Source: JAXMAR01 sp046350295
GTDB lineage: Bacteria > Planctomycetota > Planctomycetia > Gemmatales > Gemmataceae
Direction: 5' to 3'
NCBI GenBank assembly: GCA_046350295.1
Contig: JAXMAR010000046.1
Span: 1-57,238 of the forward strand
Length of the DNA: 57,238 nucleotides
Both the position numbers and the translations under genes were made by a program. Positions 8,047 to 17,071 of this stretch are shown here, piece after piece. The stretch's first letter is position 1; each line of letters opens with the position of its first letter. Under the pieces are notes generated by a model that saw only the letters and a program-made list of their open reading frames with translations, was not told where the DNA came from and did no database searches.

Positions 8047-9969
8047 TCACCCGCAGCAGCAGCTCTTCGCCTCCTTCTTCGCCGACGGCGGCACGTCATT
8101 GGCCGGGTTCAGATCGAAGAAGCCCTGGGGCTTGAGCAGGAAACCGATGTACGCCGCGGGCATCACGGGGTAGTCCTCGGGCCGCGGCAGGTGGGTGTGG
8201 CCGAAGGTGTACCAGAGGACGACGTCGGTGTTGACGATGGGGCGGTTCTCGCTTGTCCAGCGCGGCAGGCCGTCGCCGCCGTGGCTCTGGTTGGGGTAGT
8301 CGCCGGCGGCGTGTTTTTCCTCGGCTTTGAAGGGCGTGACCCAGACGTGGTGGTCGACAAAGCCGGCGCGTTTGCGCCACCACGCGTTCTTGGTGGCGTA
8401 GGGGACGGAGTTGTCGCCGGGGAGGAACTTGTAGGCGACCGGCTCGCCGACGGCGTTCTTGACGTTCGGGTTGACGATGCGCCAGTTGCGGGCTGTTTCG
8501 AGGTTCAAATTCGCTTTGGCCTGCGCCTCCGTCTCCAGTAGCGTCGCCTTCGCGGAGAAGGCGTTTTCGAAGGGGTTCTTGGGGCCGGGCGGGTCGGCGA
8601 CGACGTCGACCTGGTAGACGGAGTTGCCGCCGCCGTCGAGGTCGAGGTCGAGGCGGACGTTGAAGAAGTGCTGGTGGTTGGGAGCGTAGACCTGCGGGGC
8701 GACGAGGACGCCGTAGCGCGATTTCTCGCCGGGGGCGAGGGCGCCGAGCGAGAGGATGCCGGTGAGCTTGATCTCGAACTGGATGTTGCCGTCTTGATAG
8801 AGGTACCAGAAGAAGCCGTATTCGTAGTTCTCGACGGTGGCGATGGAGGAAACCACGAGGCGGCGCGAGCGGCGGACTTCGGGCTTGTCGGGCAGGCGGC
8901 GGTCGGTGTGCTTCCAGAGGATGCCGAAGTCCTCCTCGTGCATGCAGACGGCGTTCTTGATGGTGAGGGGCTCGCCGCGGCTAGTGCAGAGGTGGCCGTC
9001 GAAGTACTTGATGAGGCCGAGGCAATCGCAGCCGAGCTCGAGGCTGTTGGCGCACATGCCGAGGCCGTACTCGCCGGCGTCGAAGGCGTTCTTGCGGGCC
9101 TGCTGCGGGGCGGGGTCGCCATAGGGGACGACCATCTCGGAGAGGGACGCGCGATAGAGGATGGAGCGATCGCGGCCGTTGTCGTTGTAGCGGAGGTGGT
9201 GCAGCGTCAGGCCTTCGCGGGCGGAAAACCCGATGACGAAGCTCCAGTTTTGCCAGCGGACCTGGTAGCCGTCGACCTCGAAGCTGGGCCCGTCGGCCTG
9301 CGTGATCTCGAGCGGCTTGATGTCGCGGCGAAAACTCTTCATGCGGTCCGCGGCGTAGTTGCACTCGCCGGGCGGCAGCGGCCAGTGCCCATATTCCTCG
9401 ACGCGGAGGACGCGCATCTCGTTGAGGTCGACGACGGGGCGCAGACCCTCGATGGGGCGGGCGTAGCCGTTGTCGGTCGGGTCGGAGCGGAGGAAGCAGA
9501 GAGGCCGGGCGAGGCGGCGCGAGCGGTCCTCGTCGGAGCCATAGTTGCCGGCGCTCCAGATGTCGACCATTACGAGGCGGGTGTCGTCGACGCCGTAATG
9601 CTTCTTGAGCGCCGCCTTGAACTCCGGGCTGGCAAGCACGGCCTGCTCGCACTCGACCTGCTCATCGACCGTCATCGTCGGTTGCACGCCGGGGACATGC
9701 TTCCAGGAGACGAGCTTGCGGTCGGTGAGCGAGAGGACGGCCTCGTGGCAAGCGTTGGTGGCGTTGTCGTGCAGGACGGCGAAGGCCTCGCGGCGGAACG
9801 GCTCGCGGCCGGTGAAGCGATGGACGGATTCTTTATCGGGGTCGCGGAGGCTGACGGAGACGAAGCGCGTCTTCGGCGTGACCTTGCCGGCGTCTTTGAG
9901 GATCGTAACAGCGAGCTGGATCTCAGCGGCGGTGAGCGGTTCGAGGGGGTGCTTGACGGGGGTGAGCAT
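8047..9969 (-). CDS. Copper amine oxidase (primary-amine oxidase)
   Basis: 640 aa. It oxidatively deaminates primary amines to aldehydes, ammonia and hydrogen peroxide using copper and topaquinone. From the start at 9969 the catalytic residues fall at near-identical numbers to the well-studied Arthrobacter globiformis enzyme. The TPQ precursor is Tyr382 in VENYEYG, the catalytic base Asp297 in FDAGEYGLG, and the copper ligands are His432 and His434 in NHQHFF and His593 in GHTHLPRPEDYPVMP. No signal peptide is seen, so it is likely cytoplasmic. The C-terminus ends KSCCCG, an unusual Cys cluster. The Rpn gene starts 17 bp after the stop; a GTG inside the stop region could overlap it. Upstream sequence to 10218 stays open but is not protein-like. 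Confidence 0.95.
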   Translation of the reverse strand: MLTPVKHPLEPLTAAEIQLAVTILKDAGKVTPKTRFVSVSLRDPDKESVHRFTGREPFRREAFAVLHDNATNACHEAVLSLTDRKLVSWKHVPGVQPTMTVDEQVECEQAVLASPEFKAALKKHYGVDDTRLVMVDIWSAGNYGSDEDRSRRLARPLCFLRSDPTDNGYARPIEGLRPVVDLNEMRVLRVEEYGHWPLPPGECNYAADRMKSFRRDIKPLEITQADGPSFEVDGYQVRWQNWSFVIGFSAREGLTLHHLRYNDNGRDRSILYRASLSEMVVPYGDPAPQQARKNAFDAGEYGLGMCANSLELGCDCLGLIKYFDGHLCTSRGEPLTIKNAVCMHEEDFGILWKHTDRRLPDKPEVRRSRRLVVSSIATVENYEYGFFWYLYQDGNIQFEIKLTGILSLGALAPGEKSRYGVLVAPQVYAPNHQHFFNVRLDLDLDGGGNSVYQVDVVADPPGPKNPFENAFSAKATLLETEAQAKANLNLETARNWRIVNPNVKNAVGEPVAYKFLPGDNSVPYATKNAWWRKRAGFVDHHVWVTPFKAEEKHAAGDYPNQSHGGDGLPRWTSENRPIVNTDVVLWYTFGHTHLPRPEDYPVMPAAYIGFLLKPQGFFDLNPANDVPPSAKKEAKSCCCG

Positions 9970-10109
9970 GGCGAGGGTCCCGTGGGGCGGGGGTGGAAGA
10001 GGTGATGCCAGTATAAGGGGGCGGTTGAGGCGTGGCGAGGCGGGCGACGAATTGCATCGCGTCAGAGCGGACAACCGGGAAGGCACCAGAAGGAAGCTTT
10101 TCCGGACTG

Positions 10110-10751
10110 CTATGCCGATGCCCCTTGTAGCGGATGGACGAGCCGGTCGAGGGTCCCATCCGGTGCGAGGAAGTAGAAGGAAACGGTCTGGACCAAGCCT
10201 CCATATCTCTGTAGCCACAGTTCGATCACAGCTCTCTGGTTCCCGAAGACAAGGAACCGTGTCTTGGCATCGAGTCTCTCAAGGAGCCAGACGTGGCCTG
10301 CGATTTCCATGAATTTCGCTGACGGTCGTCGTTTCTTGTGAACGAGCGTTAGAAACTTGGCATCGCCGACGACAGCGCGGTCCTCGGAGACCATATCAAA
10401 ACGCTTCGGAAACCCGGGTATCTCGCGCTCGGCTAGCGCGATATTGAAATGATGACTCATTTTCGAACGCGCGAGATCCTCGAACGCTTTCCAGGCCGGG
10501 CCGGGCGTTGTCGGGTTATTCGCGCGGTCAGCCATCTGCTGGCTGGTAGGAGGGAAAAGTCGCACCTCCAACTCATCCTCTTCGTATGCCCACCCGCATC
10601 TCCGCAAGGCACCGAGAAGTTGACGGGATGTACTGTTTGTTGGATGCATTCCTACTGGGGTGTGGTTCGGATTTCCTCGTAGCCAATCGTGCAGCGGGTG
10701 CAAGAGAACCTCGCCAGAGGACCCAGACTGAACCACCATGAATCGCGCCAT
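10110..10751 (-). CDS. Putative PD-(D/E)XK nuclease-fold protein
   Basis: 213 aa, not a family I can name. Residues 85-135 show a plausible PD-(D/E)XK active site: Glu91 in WKAFEDLA, Asp119 in KRFDMVS, and Asp130-x-Lys132 in VVGDAKFL, the last on a hydrophobic strand. A helix (KFMEIAGHVWLLERL) and a strand (TRFLVFGN) follow, as in that fold. The N-terminal 80 residues look like a separate small alpha/beta module. A good Shine-Dalgarno (AAGGAG) precedes the ATG at 10751. The small gene 50 bp upstream is on the same strand, so the two may form an operon. Codon choice is less GC-biased than in neighbouring housekeeping-type genes, which suggests recent acquisition. Confidence 0.7.
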   Translation of the reverse strand: MARFMVVQSGSSGEVLLHPLHDWLRGNPNHTPVGMHPTNSTSRQLLGALRRCGWAYEEDELEVRLFPPTSQQMADRANNPTTPGPAWKAFEDLARSKMSHHFNIALAEREIPGFPKRFDMVSEDRAVVGDAKFLTLVHKKRRPSAKFMEIAGHVWLLERLDAKTRFLVFGNQRAVIELWLQRYGGLVQTVSFYFLAPDGTLDRLVHPLQGASA

Positions 10752-10801
10752 CTCATACTCCTTGCTCTGGAAACTTGGAAATGGAAAATGACGATCAAAG
10801 A

Positions 10802-11125
10802 CTAACGGCGAACGGCGGCGACGATCCGATCAACCTGATCCCATCCGATGGCGTCCCCGATTCTCCGTATGAGCTCCATGGCTTCGATGAGCGCAACAGG
10901 GCTATCAGGCAGAGATGGAAGTTTCACTGGACCGCCTCCAAGCATTTCCCTTCTGACGTTGTTGATCGTGGCATTTACGACGTCGGCTTTGAACTTGTCC
11001 TTGATGCGTCGGCGCACTTCCGGGAACGAAAAGGCGACTCCTTCTTCAATCATCCCTCTGATGACTGTGCGCGCCATTTCGGCCTTTGTGGGTTCATGGT
11101 CATCAACGTTCGCTCTCTTTGCCAT
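10802..11125 (-). CDS. Small putative DNA-binding protein
   Basis: 107 aa, basic and helical, with a helix-turn-helix-like arrangement around TKAEMARTVIRGMIEEGVAF and FPEVRRRIKDKFKADVVNATINNVRRE. The start at 11125 is supported by a strong GGGGAGG Shine-Dalgarno directly upstream, so the longer in-frame TTG/GTG extension is rejected. It precedes the PD-(D/E)XK-like gene by 50 bp and is divergent from the HEPN-like gene across about 180 bp, where it could act as an autoregulator. That role is inferred from position; I do not recognise the family. Confidence 0.6.
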   Translation of the reverse strand: MAKRANVDDHEPTKAEMARTVIRGMIEEGVAFSFPEVRRRIKDKFKADVVNATINNVRREMLGGGPVKLPSLPDSPVALIEAMELIRRIGDAIGWDQVDRIVAAVRR

Positions 11126-11307
11126 CGCGACCTCCCCTGTAAGTAAGGCTTGTACAGTCATTAGACTGTATTGTACATTGTACCGGTACGAGTGGCAAGA
11201 GTGTCGTGCCTGCAGGCTCCATTTTTCCTTTCCGATCTGAACCTCGTTGGCCCATCACTTGTCCTCTCCGTTATGCTGTTCTTGACGCCGCGCCAACGGA
11301 GTTGAGC

Positions 11308-12150
11308 ATGGACAAGCGAACGGTCATCGACCCTGACTTCGATCACTATCAGGGCTTCTTCGACCACGACTGGGCAAAGCGGATGAACGCAGCTGCCGAG
11401 GGTACCCCCTTGGCGCAGATCGTGCTGGATCTCCTCGCTGCCTGGAAAGCCGCCTCAAATACGCATCGGCTTCCCTGGCTCGCGATCCACTTCTTTGAGG
11501 CGTTTGCAAAGGGATTCTGCGGGACGCGCGAACCGATCACTAGGACGTGCATGGCTGTCGTCGCCGAACGCTTGCCCAGAGAGATGCCGGGGCTGAGGAA
11601 CATGCAGCGTCAGGAAATGGGGAAGGTGCTTGATCGCATCTCGGAGCAGGTTCTCGCCGTCCCTGAAAAGGCGATAGGTGAGTTCGTGGCAGGCAAGCTG
11701 TGGGGGAGTCTGCTCTCAGCGCCACAGCACTACGAGTTCACCTCATCGATCTGGGCGTCGCAACGCCTCTGTTACGGCGCCCTTTACTACGGCTACGAAG
11801 ACTTCATGGTGAGGATATATCGCGTCGTCACGGTCCAGCCCAAGTACCGGATGCGACGGGCAAACGAGTTCGCCGACGACTTGGCGCAAACTTTCACGCG
11901 GGAGCTGAGCGATTATTGCACCGGGGGAGAAGTGAACATCGCCCGGCTCGTGCGAAACGCCCTAGCTCACCACGGTGGCCGGATCACCGAGGAACTCAAG
12001 GCCGAGAAACACGGCGTCTGGGTGGAGAACGGAGAACTCCAGATAGTGGCAGCCGACACGCACGCTCTTTTCGCGTTGCTCAGCCAGCGAGCCATACGAA
12101 TGACGACTGAGGCACTCGCGCGGCTGAGCCAGCAGAAGGACGCAAGTTAG
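11308..12150 (+). CDS. HEPN-like conserved hypothetical protein
   Basis: 280 aa, soluble and mainly helical. Near the C-terminus it carries NIARLVRNALAHHGG, with Arg216 and His221 in the R-x4-H spacing typical of HEPN ribonuclease domains. A similar (R/V)N-x-h-x-H-x-GG stretch is common in HEPN-type proteins described next to restriction and toxin genes. The upstream half has no recognisable motif. The ATG at 11308 is preferred because residues encoded upstream (MPAGSIFPF...) are not conserved-looking. It is divergent from the small DNA-binding-like gene and the nuclease-like gene. RNA cleavage is only an inference from the motif. Confidence 0.65.
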   Translation: MDKRTVIDPDFDHYQGFFDHDWAKRMNAAAEGTPLAQIVLDLLAAWKAASNTHRLPWLAIHFFEAFAKGFCGTREPITRTCMAVVAERLPREMPGLRNMQRQEMGKVLDRISEQVLAVPEKAIGEFVAGKLWGSLLSAPQHYEFTSSIWASQRLCYGALYYGYEDFMVRIYRVVTVQPKYRMRRANEFADDLAQTFTRELSDYCTGGEVNIARLVRNALAHHGGRITEELKAEKHGVWVENGELQIVAADTHALFALLSQRAIRMTTEALARLSQQKDAS

Positions 12151-12177
12151 GACGTTGAGGAGAGCACTGAACGTGGG

Positions 12178-12276
12178 CTGGCCGGGGCTGGCGAATAGTC
12201 AGCCGAGTGAAACAATCGGCGGCCAAGCCCCGGCCGGTAGCGCCAAGGTCTCCGACACTTCAGGCCGGGGCTTCGC
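12178..12276. repeat. GC-rich palindromic repeat cluster
   Basis: Downstream of the HEPN-like gene, the unit GGCCGGGGCT occurs at about 12179-12188 and again near 12263-12273. Its reverse complement AGCCCCGGCC occurs at about 12226-12235, so the first and middle copies can pair into a hairpin. The following sequence has no T tract, so this resembles a dispersed palindromic repeat more than a terminator. Confidence 0.6.
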
Positions 12277-12360
12277 AACCGGCTCTTCAACGCCCCCGAA
12301 GCTTCCCCAGCCCCGGGCCACCCGACCGATGGTTCTGCGTCGCGCCGGAGAGCATGCGCC

Positions 12361-12783
12361 TTACATGGACCAATCTTCCGTCACGACTCCCGGCACACGG
12401 CCGAAATCGCGCTGATTGCGGGTGACGATGGTCAGGTTGCTTTCGAGGGCCAGCGCGGCGAGACGCAGGTCCATCAGGCCGACGTTCAGGCGCAGCGTTT
12501 TCAATTGCTCGAAGCGCAGTATGGCGGGTTCCGGAAAGGGGAGCAGGTCATAGCGTCTCCACGGCGGGAACATGCGTTGGACCAGGAAGTCGTACCAGTC
12601 CGCGAGCTGCGGCGGAGTGGTAAGGCGGTTCAGGCGGGCGAGCCAGCCGCGCATCTGCTCCTGGACGCTCAGTGCGGCGAGAGCGATGTCTGAATCGGGA
12701 TGAAGAGACAGGTTGTGAATCAGTCTCGGGTGGCCATACTGGATCAGGGTGACGGTGTCGGTGTCGAAAAGGAACCGGCTCAT
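12361..12783 (-). CDS. vapC: PIN-domain toxin, VapC type
   Basis: 140 aa. PIN nucleases cut RNA using a cluster of acidic residues. Visible candidates are Asp7 and Asp9 in MSRFLFDTDT, Glu42 in ALSVQEQMRG, Asp105 in GLMDLRLAALAL and Asp126 in VTRNQRDFGRVPG, in the usual VapC order and spacing. The ATG overlaps the upstream antitoxin stop by 4 bp (ATGA), which indicates translational coupling and fixes the start at 12783. The pair forms a type II toxin-antitoxin module; the target RNA cannot be told from sequence. Confidence 0.88.
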   Translation of the reverse strand: MSRFLFDTDTVTLIQYGHPRLIHNLSLHPDSDIALAALSVQEQMRGWLARLNRLTTPPQLADWYDFLVQRMFPPWRRYDLLPFPEPAILRFEQLKTLRLNVGLMDLRLAALALESNLTIVTRNQRDFGRVPGVVTEDWSM

Positions 12784-13112
12784 GGCTGGGCGGCCTTCCA
12801 TCGCCGCTCTTCCTCGGCGTCCTCAGCCCGTCTGGCTTCATTGATCGCCGCCTGCATCTCGCCGTAGGAGGGGTCGGTTTTGTAGCGGCTCGTCCGCGGG
12901 GAAAGGGGCTGGAGTGGCGCCAGCGGCTGGCCGTTTGGCACGTCGACGACGCCAACCTGGGCGCCCTGGGCGAGACGCTTCGCGATCAGGTGTTCCAGGG
13001 CGTGCTTGGCTTCATCGGAAGTGGCGCCCTCCGCGCTCAGTCCAAAGGGTTCGCCGGCGCGCACGCGGTAGCGTCCGCCTTCGATCGGCTCGATGAGTAT
13101 GGGAATCTGCAT
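12780..13112 (-). CDS. Antitoxin partner of the VapC-like toxin
   Basis: 110 aa. It begins with beta strands (MQIPILIEPIEGGRYRVRAG), followed by FGLSAEGATSDEAKHALEHLIAKRLAQG, the pattern of a HicB-like or planctomycete VapB-type fold. The C-terminal half is highly charged and helical (MQAAINEARRAEDAEEERRW), suitable for wrapping the toxin. It overlaps the toxin start by 4 bp. The first gene of such a pair normally encodes the antitoxin and represses its own promoter. The exact antitoxin class is uncertain. Confidence 0.78.
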   Translation of the reverse strand: MQIPILIEPIEGGRYRVRAGEPFGLSAEGATSDEAKHALEHLIAKRLAQGAQVGVVDVPNGQPLAPLQPLSPRTSRYKTDPSYGEMQAAINEARRAEDAEEERRWKAAQP

Positions 13113-13444
13113 GGTCCTTTCCCGTGTGTGTCGTGATTATAGCTGTTTGCCGGGACTCGACACAAGAACGCGGGACGGCTCTTCTTATACCCCAACACTC
13201 CGCGGGAACTCCCCGATGTCAATTAGCGTTTGCCGGAATGCGACGCGGATTTCCATATTGATTCGAAGCGTCCGAACGGTGGCGCGGCCGCACCGCGTCT
13301 TGCCTTCGAGAACGGCTCCCTTCCATCGGAAATGTCGCTTCCAATTCAGACGGCGGGGCATTGGCCCCTCATCGTTCCCTTTTCCCGCCCTTCGGATACG
13401 CTAACCTCGCTGCTTGTTTGCTTCCTTCCTCCGCCGGGCTTCCC
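13113..13444. other. Intergenic region without a recognised gene
   Basis: 332 bp between the divergently transcribed antitoxin gene and the PVC dehydrogenase gene. Open frames exist on both strands but none has convincing composition or a family signature. The stretch should contain both promoters. No terminator hairpin or clear operator was seen. Confidence 0.5.
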
Positions 13445-16435
13445 ATGCGCCTCACCCTCCCGCTCCTCCTTTGCCTTCCCGCCACCCTCGCCGCTCAGGA
13501 CGAGAAGCCGCTCCCGCCGCGGGAAGCCGTCAAGCGGATCACCGTCCCCGAGGGCTTCCGCGTCCGCCTCTATGTCGGCGAGCCCGACGTCCTCAACCCG
13601 ATCGCCATGACGCTCGACGATCTCGGCCGGCTCTGGGTTGTCGAGTCCCATTCGTATCCGCACTGGATCAAGGACGGCAAGCCGGGGAAGGACCGTGTCC
13701 TCATCTTCGAAGGCATGAAGGAGGACGGCTCCTTCGCCAAATGCCACGTCTTCCTGGACAACGGGACGAACCTCTCCGGCATCGCCATCGGGCATTCGGG
13801 CGTCTGGCTGATCTCGCTGCCGAAGCTGATCTTCATTCCGTGCAAGGCGGGGGCCAATGCGCCGGAAGGGCCGGCCAAGACGCTGGTCGACGGCTTCGTC
13901 GTCGACGTCAAGCACAACGCCGCCAACAACCTCCAGTGGGGGCCGGATGGCTGGCTCTACGGCTGCCACGGCATCCTCGCCGACAGCCTGCTCGGCGTCC
14001 CCGGCACGCCGCCGGAGAAGCGCTTCCGCATCAACTGCGGCGTGTGGCGCTATCATCCCGTGAAGAAGATCGTCGAGCCTTACGCCTGGGGCACGACCAA
14101 TCCCTGGGGCCTCGACTGGGACGACTATGGCGAGATGTTCATCACCAACTGCGTCATCAAGCACGTGTTCCACGTCGTCCCCGGCGCCCATTTCGTCCGC
14201 ATGTACGGCAATGACCTGAACCCCTACACGTTCGACCTGATGGAGAGCTGCGCCGACCACACCCACTGGGCCGGCGGCAGTTGGACCGACAGCCGCGGCG
14301 CCAAGGGCGCCCACGACGAAGCCGGCGGCGGCCACGCTCACGTCGGAGCCATGGTGTACCTGAGCGACACGTGGCCGAAGGAATACCGCGGCCAGCTCTT
14401 CATGGGCAACCTGCACGGCGCCCGCATCAACATGGACTGCCTGGAGCGCAAAGGCTCCGGCTACGTCAGCCATCGCGGCTTCGACCCGTTCATGGCCCAC
14501 GACCCCTGGTTTCGCCCGATCACCGTCCTCCAGGCGCCGGACGGCAACGTCTTCATCAGCGACTGGAACGACACCGGCGAATGCCACAACTACGACAAGA
14601 CCTACCCCTCCGGCCGCATCTACCGCATGGAGTACGTGAAGGGGACGAAGCCGCTGGAGAAGTTCAACATCGCGACGATGACGGACGAGGAGTTGGTGAA
14701 GCTGCAGTTGCACGAGAACGACTGGTGGGTGCGGCGGGCACGGTTGCAGATACAGGAGCGGGCGGCACGCGGCGACTGGCTTAAGAAGGCAACACCGGTT
14801 GCAATAGAGGAGGACTTGGAGCTCACCTTGAAAATGCTTACCGACGCGGACGTGCGACGAGCATTGCGTGGACTTTGGTTGATGAACGCCAGCGGCATGC
14901 TCGATCGTGGCCCTGAACTTCTTCTGCGCCTTGCCACCAACCCGGACGACCGCCGGTTCCGTGACGAAATGCGTGTCTGGGCCATGCGCCTGCTGACCGA
15001 CTCCGGCGCCACCGGGCCGGAAACGCGGAAACGACTCGAGCAATGCGCTTCCTCCCCCAAGCGCCCGGTGCTGCGACTCGGTGTCGCCTCGGCGCTCCAA
15101 CACCTTCCTTTGGAGGATCGCGTGTCGATCGCCGAAAAGCTTCTCGCCCACGCCGAAGACTGGAACGATCCCAACCTCCCCTTCATGTACTGGTACGGCA
15201 TCGAGCCCGCGGTCGCGAAGATTCCGGACGCCGGCCCGCGCCTGTTGCGTGCCTGCAAGATTCCGATCGTCCGCCTCTACATCAGCCGGCGGATGGCGAT
15301 GGAGGGGGAAGGTTCCGAGGCGATGGCGCTGCTGCTCAAATCACTGGAGGGGACGACCAAGGACGAGGAGACGAAGGACATCCTGCGCGGCATGCACATC
15401 GCTTTCCTCGGCCGGCGCGACGTGAAGGCGCCGGCGGCATGGCCGGCGCTGCAGGTAAAGCTGATGGCGAGCAAGGACGACGAGATCAGCGAGAAGGCGA
15501 CGCTGCTCGGCGTCGTCTTCGGCGACAAGGAAGCGCTGGCGTCTCTGCGAAAGCAGGCGAGCGACGCGGGCCTGAAGGCCGATAAGCGTCGGCGCGCCTT
15601 GCAGGGCCTTGTGCAGGTGAAGGCGGGCGATCTCTTGCCGCTGCTCGCGACGCTCCTCGGCGAGCCGGACATGCGCGAGCCGGCGCTGCAGGCGCTGGCC
15701 GGGCAGAAAGACGCGGCGGTTCCCGGGCTCATCCTCAAGCATTACGGCGATTTCAAGACGAAGGAGCGGGAGACGGCGGTCGCGACGCTCTCTTCCCGGG
15801 CCGACTTCGCGCTGGCGCTGCTCGACGCGGTCGAGAAGAAGACGGTGCCGCGCGGCGACATCTCCGCCTTCGCGGCCCGGCAGATCCAGTCGCTCAAGGA
15901 CAAGAAGGTTTCCGATCGTCTCACGGCGGTCTGGGGCACGCTGCGTCCCACGGCCGGGGCGAAACGTGAGCTGTTGACCAAGTACCTTGCCGTGGCGGCG
16001 CCGGACGCGCTCAAGAAAGCGGACCGCAAGCTGGGGCACGCCCTCTTCACCAAGCACTGCGCCAACTGCCACACGCTGTTCGGCGAGGGGGGGAAGATCG
16101 GGCCGGAGCTTACGGGCAGCCAGCGGCAGAATCCGGAGTATGTCCTGTCGAAAATCCTCGATCCGAGCGCGGTCGTCAACAAGGACTACCAGATGGTGCT
16201 CCTCTCGCTGGATGACGGCCGAACGCTGACGGGCATCGTGAAAGAGGAGAACGACAAGACGCTGGCCTTGCAGACGGCGACGGAGTTGATCCGGGTGAAC
16301 AAGGCCGACATCGCGGCGCGCAAGGTGACGGGGCTGTCGCTGATGCCGGAGGGGCTGTTGCAGACGCTGTCGGACCCGGAGGTGCGGGCGTTGATCGCGT
16401 ATCTCGGCGCGGATGGGCCGTTGAAGGATCGTTAG
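13445..16435 (+). CDS. PVC-type membrane-bound dehydrogenase with HEAT repeats and cytochrome c domain
   Basis: 996 aa, the multi-domain type widespread in Planctomycetes and Verrucomicrobia (TIGR02604 N-terminal, TIGR02603 C-terminal families). A signal peptide (MRLTLPLLLCLPATLAAQ) supports the start at 13445. A glucose/sorbosone-dehydrogenase-like propeller follows, with PEGFRVRLYVGEPDVLNPIA and NAANNLQWGPDGWLYGCHG, ending near SDWNDTGECHNY. Residues of about 420-830 are helical HEAT-like repeats. The C-terminal haem domain has CANCH at 872-876 and GKIGPELTGSQR, with Met in the last helix as a possible distal ligand. Function is likely periplasmic oxidation of sugars or related compounds with electron transfer to haem; the substrate is unknown. 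Confidence 0.95.
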   Translation: MRLTLPLLLCLPATLAAQDEKPLPPREAVKRITVPEGFRVRLYVGEPDVLNPIAMTLDDLGRLWVVESHSYPHWIKDGKPGKDRVLIFEGMKEDGSFAKCHVFLDNGTNLSGIAIGHSGVWLISLPKLIFIPCKAGANAPEGPAKTLVDGFVVDVKHNAANNLQWGPDGWLYGCHGILADSLLGVPGTPPEKRFRINCGVWRYHPVKKIVEPYAWGTTNPWGLDWDDYGEMFITNCVIKHVFHVVPGAHFVRMYGNDLNPYTFDLMESCADHTHWAGGSWTDSRGAKGAHDEAGGGHAHVGAMVYLSDTWPKEYRGQLFMGNLHGARINMDCLERKGSGYVSHRGFDPFMAHDPWFRPITVLQAPDGNVFISDWNDTGECHNYDKTYPSGRIYRMEYVKGTKPLEKFNIATMTDEELVKLQLHENDWWVRRARLQIQERAARGDWLKKATPVAIEEDLELTLKMLTDADVRRALRGLWLMNASGMLDRGPELLLRLATNPDDRRFRDEMRVWAMRLLTDSGATGPETRKRLEQCASSPKRPVLRLGVASALQHLPLEDRVSIAEKLLAHAEDWNDPNLPFMYWYGIEPAVAKIPDAGPRLLRACKIPIVRLYISRRMAMEGEGSEAMALLLKSLEGTTKDEETKDILRGMHIAFLGRRDVKAPAAWPALQVKLMASKDDEISEKATLLGVVFGDKEALASLRKQASDAGLKADKRRRALQGLVQVKAGDLLPLLATLLGEPDMREPALQALAGQKDAAVPGLILKHYGDFKTKERETAVATLSSRADFALALLDAVEKKTVPRGDISAFAARQIQSLKDKKVSDRLTAVWGTLRPTAGAKRELLTKYLAVAAPDALKKADRKLGHALFTKHCANCHTLFGEGGKIGPELTGSQRQNPEYVLSKILDPSAVVNKDYQMVLLSLDDGRTLTGIVKEENDKTLALQTATELIRVNKADIAARKVTGLSLMPEGLLQTLSDPEVRALIAYLGADGPLKDR

Positions 16436-16487
16436 ATGGTGCGGTCGGGGTCGTCTTCGAGGAAGGGGAAGAGGAACACGGCCGGCA

Positions 16488-17003
16488 ATGGCACGTTCGC
16501 ATTGGAATCTCGCCTGCGTCGCGCTGATCGTCGTCTTTGCGACCGCTGGTCGCGGACAGGAGCCGACGCCCCCGCTGTTCCAGGAGTTGGAAGCGCATCG
16601 CTTGGGCATCACCTGGGGCAAGGGGGAGTTCTCGCCGCAGGATCCGCCGGCGCCGCGGGCGCAGGTTTTTCGCAGTGCGGCGGAACTGGCGCACTATCTG
16701 GGGTTGAAGGAGCCCAAGCAGATTCCGGTCGCCATCGCTTGGGAGCGGCAGACGCTCGTCCTGTTTCGCTGGACGGCGCGCGGCGGCGACCGGCTTACGG
16801 CCAAGGAGCACGACGGCGCCATCCATTTCATCCACGAGCCGGAGGAGGGCCCCGGCTGCTACGACAGCCGGCACACCTGCGTGCACATCTTCGCCGTGCG
16901 CGGCAACGTTCCCTGGACCTGGTTCACGATCTACCGGACCAAGGATGACGGCCGCGAACGAGGCGAGCCGAAACCGGACAAATCGAAACGAGGCCGAGAG
17001 TAA
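16488..17003 (+). CDS. Secreted hypothetical protein, 171 aa
   Basis: A signal peptide (MARSHWNLACVALIVVFATAG) is followed by about 125 residues with beta strands around VFRSAAELAHYLG and IPVAIAWERQTLVLFRW. The strand order and the conserved-looking Trp/Gly turns recall the PrcB_C-type domain of some periplasmic proteins, but the match is weak. Two Cys in GCYDSRHTCVH could form a disulphide outside the cytoplasm. The tail is Lys/Arg-rich. It lies 52 bp after the PVC dehydrogenase gene on the same strand and may share its transcript. Confidence 0.72.
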   Translation: MARSHWNLACVALIVVFATAGRGQEPTPPLFQELEAHRLGITWGKGEFSPQDPPAPRAQVFRSAAELAHYLGLKEPKQIPVAIAWERQTLVLFRWTARGGDRLTAKEHDGAIHFIHEPEEGPGCYDSRHTCVHIFAVRGNVPWTWFTIYRTKDDGRERGEPKPDKSKRGRE

Positions 17004-17071
17004 CAGAAGACATATCTGGCGGAAATTGGCGGGTCAAAAAGACCGCTGTCCCCGGCTCCATCAAAGGAGGG

